A DNA stretch of 33,924 bases from a virus. The position numbers and the translations under genes are program-made. The stretch lies in IMG/VR virus record IMGVR_UViG_3300044695_001244, positions 1 to 33,924 of that record; one strand, 5' to 3'. Below are positions 23,802 to 32,774 of the stretch, one piece after another. Under the pieces are notes generated by a model. It was given only the letters and a program-made list of their open reading frames with translations, was not told where the DNA came from and made no database searches. The stretch's first letter is position 1, and every line of letters starts with the position of its first letter.

Positions 23802-24212
23802 TTAATCAGTTATAGGGCCACCTGTTACCCATGCATCACATGTTCTATTAGCAGCACATTTGAAATCAAATGCTTCACAATATCCTAAATCACCTGCATC
23901 AATTGTATCCCATTCATTTGTATCATTGATACCACTAGCGATACAATCTAATATTGCTTTGGTTTGAACGAAGAAAGAACAATTACCACATAGGGCTTTC
24001 TTTGCACTTTCAACATCCTCACCACCGAACATCTTTGCTTTTGCTATCCAATAATCTTCATTAGGCTCATTCGGATTGAGAGGGCCATAATTCGCCTCGT
24101 CAATGCACCTTTGCCTATTTTTAAGATTAGTTGGTATATCCTTTGTTGCCGTAGGGCAAGCTGCTAAACGATATTCTTTAAGTTTGTGTAATAATTTTTG
24201 ATTACCTAACAT
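23802..24212 (-). CDS. HiPIP-like cysteine protein (possible Fe-S), 136 aa
   Basis: The C-terminal half has a C-x2-C ... C ... C arrangement: CGNCSFF near residue 77, an intermediate Cys, then LGYCEAFDFKCAANRTCDAW. The run C-x2-C, C-x2-F and C-x2-W resembles high-potential iron-sulfur proteins (CANC..., GPCAIF, GWCSAW). An N-terminal region with CPTATKDIPTN and CIDEANYGP contributes two more cysteines. Phage versions of this module often sit near head proteases. Metal or Fe-S binding is inferred, and disulfide stabilisation is the alternative. It sits next to a possible Dps-like protein. Confidence 0.6.
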   Translation of the reverse strand: MLGNQKLLHKLKEYRLAACPTATKDIPTNLKNRQRCIDEANYGPLNPNEPNEDYWIAKAKMFGGEDVESAKKALCGNCSFFVQTKAILDCIASGINDTNEWDTIDAGDLGYCEAFDFKCAANRTCDAWVTGGPITD

Positions 24213-24213
24213 A

Positions 24214-24582
24214 TTATTTCTTTAAGGTAAGTAAGTAAATTGTTCTAGCTATTTGTGCTTCAATTTCATCTATTTGATTTTGAAACCAACTATCTGAATA
24301 TAATGATGTTCTTTCAGTTTTAACATATTGGTATAGGTTTTGCATATACTTCATTGTATCATCAGTTGATGTCCAATCTACAAAGTCGTGGGCTTCATAA
24401 CCTTTTGGTCTACCATATATACCTGCTGTGCTTTCAACTAAACCATCTAATAAATCTTGTATCTTATCATAAAAACCATTTAAGGTTTTGTGTTCACTAT
24501 ACACTTCGGTTTGATTGTGCCAAAATATACTTTGTTGTTTAGCACTATTTAATACCGATAAAAATTCTACGAATGTTGCCAT
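24214..24582 (-). CDS. DUF5856 / Dps-like helical protein, 122 aa
   Basis: A 122-residue helical protein. Residues 15-52 read SAKQQSIFWHNQTEVYSEHKTLNGFYDKIQDLLDGLVE, with the H...H...L...Y..D...D.L.E spacing found in Dps/ferritin-like proteins and in the DUF5856 family of phage proteins. Ferroxidase-type His, Asp and Glu residues could be present, but residues cannot be confirmed by eye. It lies between the protease gene (three bases upstream) and the HiPIP-like gene. A role in head assembly or iron/DNA protection is possible. Confidence 0.5.
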   Translation of the reverse strand: MATFVEFLSVLNSAKQQSIFWHNQTEVYSEHKTLNGFYDKIQDLLDGLVESTAGIYGRPKGYEAHDFVDWTSTDDTMKYMQNLYQYVKTERTSLYSDSWFQNQIDEIEAQIARTIYLLTLKK

Positions 24583-24584
24583 AA

Positions 24585-25679
24585 TTAATCTTTTGTTCCT
24601 ATCAATGCAGGATGTATATAATTCTTTTTCTTTTTGCCAGGTCCTTCACCAGGATAAGATGACGCGACTGATGGTTGTCCCTCTGCTTCAATCAATCCTA
24701 ATTCTCTCAATTTATTTCTACTCCATGCTAATCCTGCTTTTCCACCCCATGCGTTATACATAAGAAACCCGCAGCCATCGCCGAATGATTTAGATGTTTC
24801 CAAATCACCTTCATGTCTACTTAAAAAGCTATACATTCTACGAATTGTATCAATTGAGATTGCCTCACCTTTTGCCAATTGGTTGCTTCTCATTTTCCCG
24901 ACGGGAGTTCCACAACTACCCCATCCGTTTTTATTTGCATACTCTAATGCTCTTTTTGCATTATTCTTTACACCATCTGGATAATCAGAATAACTTTCCA
25001 TCTCAATTCTTTGACCTTTACCATACCTCTTATCTTTCTTAATAAGAGCTTTAAGGTGTGATAACAATACATCTGCTTCCGTTTCACTTAACTCCGTAAT
25101 TTGCTTATCTAAAATCGTTTCCAGAGGTATTTCTATCTTTGATGCTTTAAGTAATTCATGTGTGAATAAACCTTCTAGTGAAATTCCTTTTACCTTTCCC
25201 GTTTTTACAAAGTTATCCCATATATTTTGGTTATCAACTTTGAATACACCGAACCATGTTCCAACCTTTACAGGTAAACCATATGCTCTTGCTTTATCGA
25301 ATTGAACACTATCAGCTACCCAACTCTCAACTAATGAAATATCACTTACTGAATTGGCATGTTCCAATGTAATGTTGTTAGCGTTATTATCTTTGATATA
25401 CTTTTGTGCAATCTTCTTTACCATTTCAGGTGAGAACTGAACATAGTAAGGAGTTCCATCTTCTTTTAATCTTAATATCTTCAAATTCGGGATTAGAATT
25501 GGGCCAACTATTAAATGTTTGTCCTCATCAACTGATGCGAATTTAATCTCTACCTTACCATCTTTGCTTAACCAAACAAAATCTTGCATGATGGCCGGCT
25601 CGGATACGAGTGATAGAGCAAATGTGCCATCCTCTTCATCCTTTAAGATTAGTTCGTATGTTTCATAATTTTGTTCCAT
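24585..25679 (-). CDS. XkdF-like prohead protease with C-terminal extension
   Basis: This 364-residue protein combines an N-terminal XkdF-type serine protease domain (about residues 1-200) with a C-terminal domain. The protease part shows a His in NNITLEHANSVSDI near residue 106 and the Ser of VKGISLEGLF near residue 174, the H...S arrangement of prohead proteases. The C-terminal domain (residues 225-340) has YPDGVKNNAKRALEYANKNG, RRMYSFLSRHEGDLETSK and MYNAWGGKAGLAWSRNKL, a phage module that also occurs fused to portals and proteases. It should cleave scaffold and capsid proteins during maturation. It sits far from the capsid gene on the map, directly after the tape measure. Confidence 0.8.
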   Translation of the reverse strand: MEQNYETYELILKDEEDGTFALSLVSEPAIMQDFVWLSKDGKVEIKFASVDEDKHLIVGPILIPNLKILRLKEDGTPYYVQFSPEMVKKIAQKYIKDNNANNITLEHANSVSDISLVESWVADSVQFDKARAYGLPVKVGTWFGVFKVDNQNIWDNFVKTGKVKGISLEGLFTHELLKASKIEIPLETILDKQITELSETEADVLLSHLKALIKKDKRYGKGQRIEMESYSDYPDGVKNNAKRALEYANKNGWGSCGTPVGKMRSNQLAKGEAISIDTIRRMYSFLSRHEGDLETSKSFGDGCGFLMYNAWGGKAGLAWSRNKLRELGLIEAEGQPSVASSYPGEGPGKKKKNYIHPALIGTKD

Positions 25680-25680
25680 A

Positions 25681-25703
25681 TATACTTAACACATTGAAAA
25701 TTA
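25681..25703 (-). promoter_or_regulatory. Late promoter motif copy abutting the protease start codon
   Basis: Minus strand reads TAATTTT-CAAT-GTGTTAAGTATA, then one base, then ATG. This is the same geometry as the copy at 6963-6985. Confidence 0.6.
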
Positions 25704-25710
25704 AAAATCG

Positions 25711-27750
25711 TTATCCTCCACTAAAAGTTGCTGCTCTATTTGTTCTCCTATCCAATGCCTGTTGGCTAGAAATTTCAGTTGATACAACATATGCTTGAAT
25801 TGGTTTTTTAGTTGTTTGTGATAGAGTTTGTGCAATTTGTGATGTAGGATTTGCACCTGCTCCTGTATTAATTTGTGGTGTTGCAGTAGCCGTTGGTGCA
25901 CCTCCATATACTGGTGGTGGTGCCTGTGCTGCTGCCGGTGAACCTCCACCACCTTGCACACCTGCTGAACCTGCTGCTTGATTTATTTGTGAAATTGATT
26001 TAGCTGCTGCTGCGACTGTTGATGCAATACTTAATCCCGCCGATATAGTATTAATCGTAACCCAAGGTTGTCCAAAACCTAATGGATTTGCTGCTAATGC
26101 TTTTGCATTTGCTAAACCTGTGTTTGCAATAATTTGTCCGATTGCTGCTGCCTGTGATATAACGATACCTGCAATTGCTAGAGTTTTATTCTTTCCTGCT
26201 AATTGAGTTAATGTGTTACCGAATTGTGCAAACAAATCTAAATACGCCATATTGATTGCGTGTTTAGCTTCCATTGCTGCTTTTTCAGTTGCAACCTCTT
26301 TATTAGTTACATTCATTCTAGCATCTGCATATTTCTTTCTGATTTCAGTTCTTTGAAATTCAGTAAGTTCAGTATTTTCTAATTCCTTAGCTTCTTGTTC
26401 AGCAAGTAATGCTTTCATTGTAGCTAATCTCTCTAAATCTTGTTTGAAATCTCCTTCTACTAATTGGTTTTGTCTATCTAACTCCTCAATCTTACCTTGC
26501 AATTCTAATAAAGCAATACCTCTCTGTTCCTCTAATCCTTTCTTTCTTTGTTCTTTTTTATAGTTTTCAAAATCTAATTCAGCTTGAGCTAATTCTTTTG
26601 CATCAGCTGCAAACTTAACTCTTAAATCATAAAGTTGTTGTTGGTATGCACCTTCTTCCATACCTTGTGCCTTCTTTATATCCAATGCGTTTTTTTCTGC
26701 ATCAAAGATATCCTTATTTGCTTTGGCTGTTAACTCTTTTTGCTTATCCTTAAATCCTGATAATTGAGTTGTATAATCACTATCTAATTTTATTAATTCA
26801 GCTTGAATACCTTTATACTCAACACTATCTTTTTTATATAATGCTTGCTTATCCTGTAAATCTTTTAATCTTTGATTGTAAGATTTTTCAGCAAATGCTT
26901 TTTCAATATCCAACTTTTGTTGTTCAGTTGTAGCAAGTGCTAGAGTTTCAGCTTTCATTTTCTCTAAACGAGCTTCATCAATCTTATCCTCAGCTTCCAT
27001 TCTCTTCAACTTCTCTTGCAAAGCTTTATCACTATCATCCTTTTGTTCTTTGAGATTGGCTTTTTGAGTTTTAGTCATTTTAGCTGCACCCTTATCAAAT
27101 CTTTCAGTTGCTGCTTCGTAGTTATCACTAAATGATGTTACTGATGATTTAGCATCTTCCCATGCTCCTGCAAAATCTCCTTTGAATAATTTTACAACTG
27201 CCGAACCTAACTTACCTAATGATTGGAATACTGCCGTTACTGCCGAATAAACTACTTTGAATGCTTTTGTTACATACGGCATTACCTGTATTGCTAATTC
27301 AACAAATCCATCAATCAAAGGTTGTATTGCTTCTAATATACCTCCGAATATTTGTTCCATTGCAATCAACAAAGGTTCTAGCTTTTTCATCGAACCTTCG
27401 GTTTGAGTAAATGCTGCAACTAATCCACCAACCAAAGATACTATTAAACCAATACCTGTTGCTTTAAGTGCTGCTCCCCAACTCTTTGTTGCTAATTCAA
27501 CTTTCTTTAATCCTTGAAATAATTGACCTACGGGACCAGGTGCAGCTTCTAATGCTCCTGCAAAATCATCTGCTCCTAATTTAGCACCTGCAATTGCATC
27601 CTCCATATCTCTAATTTCAGAAGATAATCTTTTGAAATCAGCAGAACCTGCAGCTGCACTTTTCAATTGCTTCTTTAATTCTTTCAAATTAGCAATTGAA
27701 GCATCTAAATTGGATTGAACATCAATCTCTACTTCAACTTTCTTTGCCAT
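25711..27750 (-). CDS. Tape measure protein
   Basis: A 679-residue protein with the features of phage tape measures: an N-terminal helical part, hydrophobic transmembrane-like segments (GIGLIVSLVGGLVAAFTQ near 100 and a second near residues 525-600 such as AIAGIVISQAAAIGQIIA), a long charged coiled coil (residues about 230-500, full of KEEL/KALLAEQEAKEL), and a Gly/Ala/Pro-rich tail. At the usual 0.15 nm per residue it would set a tail of about 100 nm, consistent with a siphovirus. It lies among tail genes, after the 51-aa gene that overlaps its start by 22 bases. No peptidase or lysozyme domain is seen in it. Confidence 0.85.
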   Translation of the reverse strand: MAKKVEVEIDVQSNLDASIANLKELKKQLKSAAAGSADFKRLSSEIRDMEDAIAGAKLGADDFAGALEAAPGPVGQLFQGLKKVELATKSWGAALKATGIGLIVSLVGGLVAAFTQTEGSMKKLEPLLIAMEQIFGGILEAIQPLIDGFVELAIQVMPYVTKAFKVVYSAVTAVFQSLGKLGSAVVKLFKGDFAGAWEDAKSSVTSFSDNYEAATERFDKGAAKMTKTQKANLKEQKDDSDKALQEKLKRMEAEDKIDEARLEKMKAETLALATTEQQKLDIEKAFAEKSYNQRLKDLQDKQALYKKDSVEYKGIQAELIKLDSDYTTQLSGFKDKQKELTAKANKDIFDAEKNALDIKKAQGMEEGAYQQQLYDLRVKFAADAKELAQAELDFENYKKEQRKKGLEEQRGIALLELQGKIEELDRQNQLVEGDFKQDLERLATMKALLAEQEAKELENTELTEFQRTEIRKKYADARMNVTNKEVATEKAAMEAKHAINMAYLDLFAQFGNTLTQLAGKNKTLAIAGIVISQAAAIGQIIANTGLANAKALAANPLGFGQPWVTINTISAGLSIASTVAAAAKSISQINQAAGSAGVQGGGGSPAAAQAPPPVYGGAPTATATPQINTGAGANPTSQIAQTLSQTTKKPIQAYVVSTEISSQQALDRRTNRAATFSGG

Positions 27751-27884
27751 ATTCTTCGTTTAATATTTTTCATACCATCTTTCCAACTTATTGGCAATTG
27801 ATGTCTACCTTTGGCAATATCAATTTTTTTAGATACTCCATAGTAATCACTTAAATTCAATAAATCAATTATATTCTTTATCAT
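27729..27884 (-). CDS. Small basic protein upstream of the tape measure, 51 aa
   Basis: The sequence is MIKNIIDLLNLSDYYGVSKK followed by IDIAKGRHQLPISWKDGM and a basic end. It overlaps the tape-measure start by 22 bases and follows the 90-aa gene by 17 bases. Small basic proteins are often found here in siphophages, but I cannot name it. A weak version of the late core (TTGTTAAGTA) straddles its start, which I do not count as a promoter. Confidence 0.65.
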   Translation of the reverse strand: MIKNIIDLLNLSDYYGVSKKIDIAKGRHQLPISWKDGMKNIKRRIWQRKLK

Positions 27885-27901
27885 ATACTACTTAACAATG
27901 T

Positions 27902-28174
27902 TTAACTGAAATCTAATTGAGAGAAATCGAAACTAAAATCACCTTGTAATGCGCCAGGGACTGTATGTATAATTGAGTTATCACAAATACCCTGACTAGT
28001 CAATCTTATACATTGAGTTGTATCAGGTATTGAAATAATAACAGATGCACCTACACTGCCTAATGTAACATTTCCATATAATACATATGCATTACAATTT
28101 AGTGATGTAAATACCGAAAACACAGGTCCTGCGTTTATCCCTTTATCCGTTAATGTTATTCTTTTAGTTATCAT
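27902..28174 (-). CDS. Small tail-associated protein, 90 aa
   Basis: A short beta-rich protein (MITKRITLTDKGINAGPVFS..., ending SFDFSQLDFS) with three cysteines at residues 27, 55 and 64. It follows the 458-aa tail protein closely, by 11 bases, and precedes the 51-aa gene. The sequence looks like a fibronectin-type or beta-sandwich fragment of tail-tip proteins. Function is not known. Confidence 0.6.
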   Translation of the reverse strand: MITKRITLTDKGINAGPVFSVFTSLNCNAYVLYGNVTLGSVGASVIISIPDTTQCIRLTSQGICDNSIIHTVPGALQGDFSFDFSQLDFS

Positions 28175-28185
28175 ATCTTTCTATT

Positions 28186-29562
28186 TTATGGACAAGTTAC
28201 ATAGTTTGTAATTTCTCCATCAGTATCAATTTCTACTGCGTATATATCTAATGGGCCAGTTAACTTACGCCATCCGGCTGAACCAACAAATGGAGTTGTT
28301 AAAGCTGAACTATCGTATAAAATCATACCAACAAATGGGACAGTATATCCAGGTTGTGCGTATACAATACTTGTCGTTGTTGCTCCACTACATGCAGATG
28401 CCGAGTCACCACTAGCTGCATTATCAATTTGATATTCAACAGACCCGGTACTTGGTGCACCATTCCATTGAATACTACCTGTAATATAATATGTGCTGCC
28501 ACTATTGGCGGTAAACGATGCAGTTATCGTAGTATTAGTATATGCGGTAGTTGATATTGTTGTTCCTCCATTTACATTGATACTCATTGTTACACTACCT
28601 GATGATGGAAAACCGACTGTATCTAATTCTGTATTTACAATATGTGAATTAGCTACTAATAAATTACCTATACTTGTCGATGTTGCAGTTACTACATTAC
28701 TTCCGTTATCATAAATTCTAAATGAACCATTTTGATTTATTTCTGTAAAACTCCAACTAATTGATGCCGATACAGGTGGAGGTGGTGGAGGTGGCGGAGT
28801 TGCTGAACAACTTGCACATGTCGTATATGTTCCATATATTCCTACATCATAAAAATCCATTGATGATTGTGTAACACTACCAGAAATTGTCCAACATCCA
28901 CTTATTTCAGATGATGCTGATATAATCATACCCGGAACAATTGATGAGGTTGTATTAAATGTTACCTCATATGTTACAGGTGTTTCATCACAGGTTATTA
29001 TTCTCCAACCATAGTAAACATCTTCAATATCAAAATCAAATTGACATTGAACTCCTGGAAGTATATTTGCTAATACATCTCCTAATATTGGGCCTAACAA
29101 TTCCAAATCACACTCACCATTTGATAAGTTATAATTATTAATTGCTCTTAAATGGTAGTGATTGCCCCTGAATTGAACTATATCGTTCAAATCCATCTTA
29201 AAGTAATCAGCCAATGGTATTATCGCTGAACAATTCATTATCCTAGTTCTAGGATTGTAAAGTAGTTCAACATACTTTTCCCAATATTCCGTATACAAAC
29301 TTGCAGATGGTGCTTCACCATATACTGCTGCTTCATTATTAAACAATAAACTTAAACTACTTGTCGTAGTAACATTACCTGAATAATTATCAAAGTAAGG
29401 AAACTCTTCTTGCACAAATGAAGACCCACTTATATTTTGAATATAATAAGGTTCACACGCTTTCGTTCCGTTATAAAAGTAAATGTGTGGCAATACTCTA
29501 GCAGCATCGTAGTTTATTGAACTGATGAATGTAGGTAAAAATATTTTTTGTTTCTGCGCCAT
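28186..29562 (-). CDS. Tail-tip / baseplate-like protein with polyproline linker, 458 aa
   Basis: The N-terminal half (FLPTFISSINYDAARVLPHIYFYNG; AAVYGEAPSASLYTEYWEKY; YNPRTRIMNCSAIIPLADYF; YHLRAINNYNLSNGECDLELLGP) has the pattern of a C-terminal module of tail-tip proteins of Bacteroidota siphophages. A Pro-rich linker (PPPPPPPP) near residue 265 leads to Ig-like beta-domains. The gene starts nine bases after the stop of the 663-aa gene in the same frame, so an ancestral fusion may have split, although two stops lie between them. It probably contacts the cell or holds the fibre. Confidence 0.7.
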   Translation of the reverse strand: MAQKQKIFLPTFISSINYDAARVLPHIYFYNGTKACEPYYIQNISGSSFVQEEFPYFDNYSGNVTTTSSLSLLFNNEAAVYGEAPSASLYTEYWEKYVELLYNPRTRIMNCSAIIPLADYFKMDLNDIVQFRGNHYHLRAINNYNLSNGECDLELLGPILGDVLANILPGVQCQFDFDIEDVYYGWRIITCDETPVTYEVTFNTTSSIVPGMIISASSEISGCWTISGSVTQSSMDFYDVGIYGTYTTCASCSATPPPPPPPPVSASISWSFTEINQNGSFRIYDNGSNVVTATSTSIGNLLVANSHIVNTELDTVGFPSSGSVTMSINVNGGTTISTTAYTNTTITASFTANSGSTYYITGSIQWNGAPSTGSVEYQIDNAASGDSASACSGATTTSIVYAQPGYTVPFVGMILYDSSALTTPFVGSAGWRKLTGPLDIYAVEIDTDGEITNYVTCP

Positions 29563-29571
29563 AGTTTATTT

Positions 29572-31563
29572 TTATACACAAGGATTACATATACCTTCTT
29601 GTGTTATTACAATACCTGTAAATGTTTCAATTGAATAATAATCACAACTTGTCAATTCTCTAACAAATCTATATCCTGTTACTAAATTATTTCCGTATTC
29701 ATCATAGTATAATACTGCTGATGGTTCTAAAACACCTGTTGATGAATATAATGTTGCAGTTGTGCCACTATAACAAACCGCATCAGGTCTACCAGATGTT
29801 GATAATACACAATCTCCAATTGGAAATGCTATTGGGCCACCACTCGTTGCACTACCTGATATACCCGTTCCTGCTAAATAGATTAAAGGTGAAGATGCGA
29901 ATGTAGTTTTAACTTCAAACTTACCTTGTGAGAAAAAGTTATTTGTATCTACATAATATGTTTTACCAAATTCTCTATTTGCACCTTTTGCAAATTGTTG
30001 AGAAATATAATCCTGGTCCAAAGTATCACCAAAGTTTAATTCATTTACAGCGTAGTTATTTGCCGGAGAGACAGTAATCTTTTTATCCAAATTAATATAT
30101 CGGTTGAAATCTTTTACTTCACCTGATTTATACCATTCTATAAATGGTTCTACGATAAAATCGTTTAGTTTATTTTTGTTAGGATAAATTACTAAATTGA
30201 ATTTCTTTTGAATACCTGCAATAAAATCAATTAATTTAATTCCATTAGTTCCAAAAGGCATATTAGCAGCCATATCCAATACTAATCCTGCACCACCCTG
30301 ATTTACTTTGTTAATACTTAAAAAAGACCTGGTTTGATTATTTGGATTTAAGATTACTTGGAAATTACTTCCTCCATCGTTATCATAATCTAAATAAAAT
30401 CTATATTGACCGGCGGGTAATACGGAAGTATTAAATTCAGTTAGTAGTGTAAACTCTTGCGTTCTGGTTTGAGTTGCGTTATATGTTTGTATCTGCGTCA
30501 TATATCGGTTAAAATTAACTAACGCAGTTGTTGAAACAGTCGTTCCACTTAAATCTTTTATTTTGAAATACCAAGCGGGAACACCATTACCAACACCAGT
30601 TGATTGAATTGTAAAGTTAAGATTTAATTCACCTCTTAAATTACTAGGAAAATCCAATGTGTATACTAAATCTGATGATAAGTTTCCATTAGGATTTGAT
30701 TGAATATTAAAGAAAGGTATTTGTAAATCCGTTGCTGCACTCATTGTAACATTTGTCATACCACTACCTGATATAGGTGCAGTTCTAAACAATCCGTATA
30801 TTTCCAAATCATACTCATCGTATACCGGATATCTTAATTTATTATTTGCAATCATATAAACATTATCCAACCAACTTTGTTCCCAAAATTCTGATGTGTA
30901 TGTAAATCCATATTGTTCAAATATACCATCCCATACATCTTTAATTCTAATTGCAGGTTTGTAATCTTGTATTGCTAATGCACCTTCATTACTATCAATT
31001 CCAAAGAATGCTTCTTCAGGAGTGTATGAAATCTTTTGACCATATTCAGCCATAGGGTATACAACACTGCCAGAAAACAAATTACCACTCCAAGAATTGG
31101 TTATATTATCTAATGAGGATGTATGATTGTATTGTGCAAGAGAGCTTGTTAAATCGGTTAAAAATTGCGTTTTCAAATCTCTACCAAAACTAGATAAACC
31201 ACCAAAGACAGTTACTTCATAACTATCGATAAATTTATTTTGATAAACATTAACCGAATTTAATTGCAGATATCCTGATGATAAATAAATACCATCGAAA
31301 TCTAAATAACAAGGAACCTTTTGATTAGTTGAAAATGTATACGGGTCTTCAACAGATATATCGTAAACAAATTCAAAGAAGTGATTATTAATTTTAGTTC
31401 CAGGTAAAGTAATTGTGCGAGTAAAATCAGAAGGTAATGCACCTAAATCAAAAAGGCCGGTAACATTATTTGATACCAACATTTCTTCATCAGCAAATAA
31501 ATCTAATATAACATTATTTGCTACTAATTTGAACCGAAAGCCTTGAACTGATGTTACTCCCAT
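29572..31563 (-). CDS. Tail-tip structural protein, 663 aa
   Basis: Large beta-rich protein starting MGVTSVQGFRFKLVANNVIL. It contains ALPSDFTRTITLPGTKINN, a fold phrase common at the start of tail-tip or baseplate-hub proteins. The C-terminal region (EPFIEWYKSGEVKDFNRYIN; NELNFGDTLDQDYISQQF) is typical of the same family. Its start overlaps the 390-aa gene's stop as TAATG (31561-31565). The position after the distal-tail-like gene and before the tape measure fits a central tail-tip or hub protein. Confidence 0.65.
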   Translation of the reverse strand: MGVTSVQGFRFKLVANNVILDLFADEEMLVSNNVTGLFDLGALPSDFTRTITLPGTKINNHFFEFVYDISVEDPYTFSTNQKVPCYLDFDGIYLSSGYLQLNSVNVYQNKFIDSYEVTVFGGLSSFGRDLKTQFLTDLTSSLAQYNHTSSLDNITNSWSGNLFSGSVVYPMAEYGQKISYTPEEAFFGIDSNEGALAIQDYKPAIRIKDVWDGIFEQYGFTYTSEFWEQSWLDNVYMIANNKLRYPVYDEYDLEIYGLFRTAPISGSGMTNVTMSAATDLQIPFFNIQSNPNGNLSSDLVYTLDFPSNLRGELNLNFTIQSTGVGNGVPAWYFKIKDLSGTTVSTTALVNFNRYMTQIQTYNATQTRTQEFTLLTEFNTSVLPAGQYRFYLDYDNDGGSNFQVILNPNNQTRSFLSINKVNQGGAGLVLDMAANMPFGTNGIKLIDFIAGIQKKFNLVIYPNKNKLNDFIVEPFIEWYKSGEVKDFNRYINLDKKITVSPANNYAVNELNFGDTLDQDYISQQFAKGANREFGKTYYVDTNNFFSQGKFEVKTTFASSPLIYLAGTGISGSATSGGPIAFPIGDCVLSTSGRPDAVCYSGTTATLYSSTGVLEPSAVLYYDEYGNNLVTGYRFVRELTSCDYYSIETFTGIVITQEGICNPCV

Positions 31564-32735
31564 TAGATAATAAGTTTATAGCCTTGACCATATTGGAAAT
31601 CAAATGCGTATTGTATTAAACCATCAACTACGCCAGTTTTGAATTGGATAGAAGTTGATATGATAGTAATTGGTTTTACATGCAAAGTATCTTCTTGCAT
31701 CCAATAAATTTCATCAGATACTAATAGTTGTTTGAATATATCATTGTAATCTTCACTAACCCAAAATGTGTTAACTGAAATTTGTTGTTTACTATCTACA
31801 ATATAATTTAGATTTTGGCTATCCCACTCATTATATGAAAGTGTTCTACCTGCCCATGTGCCAAGTTGAGGTTGATAAGTATGTTTGTCCGAACTAATTG
31901 ATTGCCTACTAACCATATTAAAGTTAAAGTAATCAAATTGTCCAAATCTATTTTTCCATTTTATTCTTATATTAGGATACTTTTGTTGGCATCCTATTTC
32001 GTATGTAATCTTTTGTCCAATAAATGTTGAACCAACTTTTGCCTGTATTGTATACGAACTTAAACCAATTTCAGATATTGGAAAATTAGTATCACCACCT
32101 GCTATTGGAAAATGTTGAATGAATGTGTTACTATCATTTGTAACTGCACTCATTGAAACTTCTGCATTTGAACCATTGCTACCTGAATATGCTATCGATG
32201 TAACAACACCATTAGTAGCCGTTTCCTTACAATATACGGAGCCTGAACCAACATTACCAATGAATACACTTTGTGTTGCCGGCCCATCGGTTAATAATGG
32301 AAAGAATGGAGTTAGAGTTGGTAACTCTGCACCAATCATTTCAGGAAATATTTGATAACCATCTAATGATTGAAATACATTTGATACTACGTGAGAGCCT
32401 GTAATGTATGTTGTGCTACCTGAAAGATAACGAGAGTATGTATCAAACTTAAAATTTGAAACACCGGATGGTGTAGTTTGAACTAACCATGTTTGAGTTG
32501 AATTTAATATTCTACTTACATCAAAGATACCTGTAAACCCATAAATAGATGGATACTTTGCCAATGTCCAAACTTCAGCAGAAGAACTATCTGCAACACT
32601 ACCCGTCCAAATTGATAATTCACCAACATATGTGAAATCAGGTTGACCGACTAATACCGAAGATGAGACCGTAAATATTACGGGCGATTGTGCCAATGAA
32701 CAACTTGCTGGCGTTTGTATAATAGAATAAGACAT
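31563..32735 (-). CDS. Distal-tail-like protein, 390 aa
   Basis: A beta-rich protein (MSYSIIQTPASCSLAQSPV...) with RIKWKNRFGQFDYFNFNM and NTFWVSEDYNDIFKQLLVSDEIYWMQ in the C-terminal half, phrases I associate with a Bacteroidota phage tail protein that precedes the tail-tip gene. It is the first gene after the late motif at 32748-32771, with a short leader of 12 bases. It is probably a distal tail or adaptor protein. No catalytic motif is seen. Confidence 0.6.
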   Translation of the reverse strand: MSYSIIQTPASCSLAQSPVIFTVSSSVLVGQPDFTYVGELSIWTGSVADSSSAEVWTLAKYPSIYGFTGIFDVSRILNSTQTWLVQTTPSGVSNFKFDTYSRYLSGSTTYITGSHVVSNVFQSLDGYQIFPEMIGAELPTLTPFFPLLTDGPATQSVFIGNVGSGSVYCKETATNGVVTSIAYSGSNGSNAEVSMSAVTNDSNTFIQHFPIAGGDTNFPISEIGLSSYTIQAKVGSTFIGQKITYEIGCQQKYPNIRIKWKNRFGQFDYFNFNMVSRQSISSDKHTYQPQLGTWAGRTLSYNEWDSQNLNYIVDSKQQISVNTFWVSEDYNDIFKQLLVSDEIYWMQEDTLHVKPITIISTSIQFKTGVVDGLIQYAFDFQYGQGYKLII

Positions 32736-32747
32736 CTAATTCGTTTT

Positions 32748-32771
32748 TATATTTAACCACTTTGAAAATAA
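32748..32771 (-). promoter_or_regulatory. Late promoter motif copy, upstream of tail-tip genes
   Basis: Minus strand reads TTATTTT-CAAA-GTGGTTAAATATA, with one extra G in the GTG part or a 5-base spacer. It lies 12 bases before the ATG at 32735 and just after the weak hairpin at 32775-32787. Confidence 0.55.
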
Positions 32772-32774
32772 AAA

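Noticed and set aside
27866-27900. Late-motif-like TTGTTAAGTAGTATA before the 51-aa gene
   Set aside because: The core has an insertion and runs into the start codon, and the gene lies inside a continuous tail operon.
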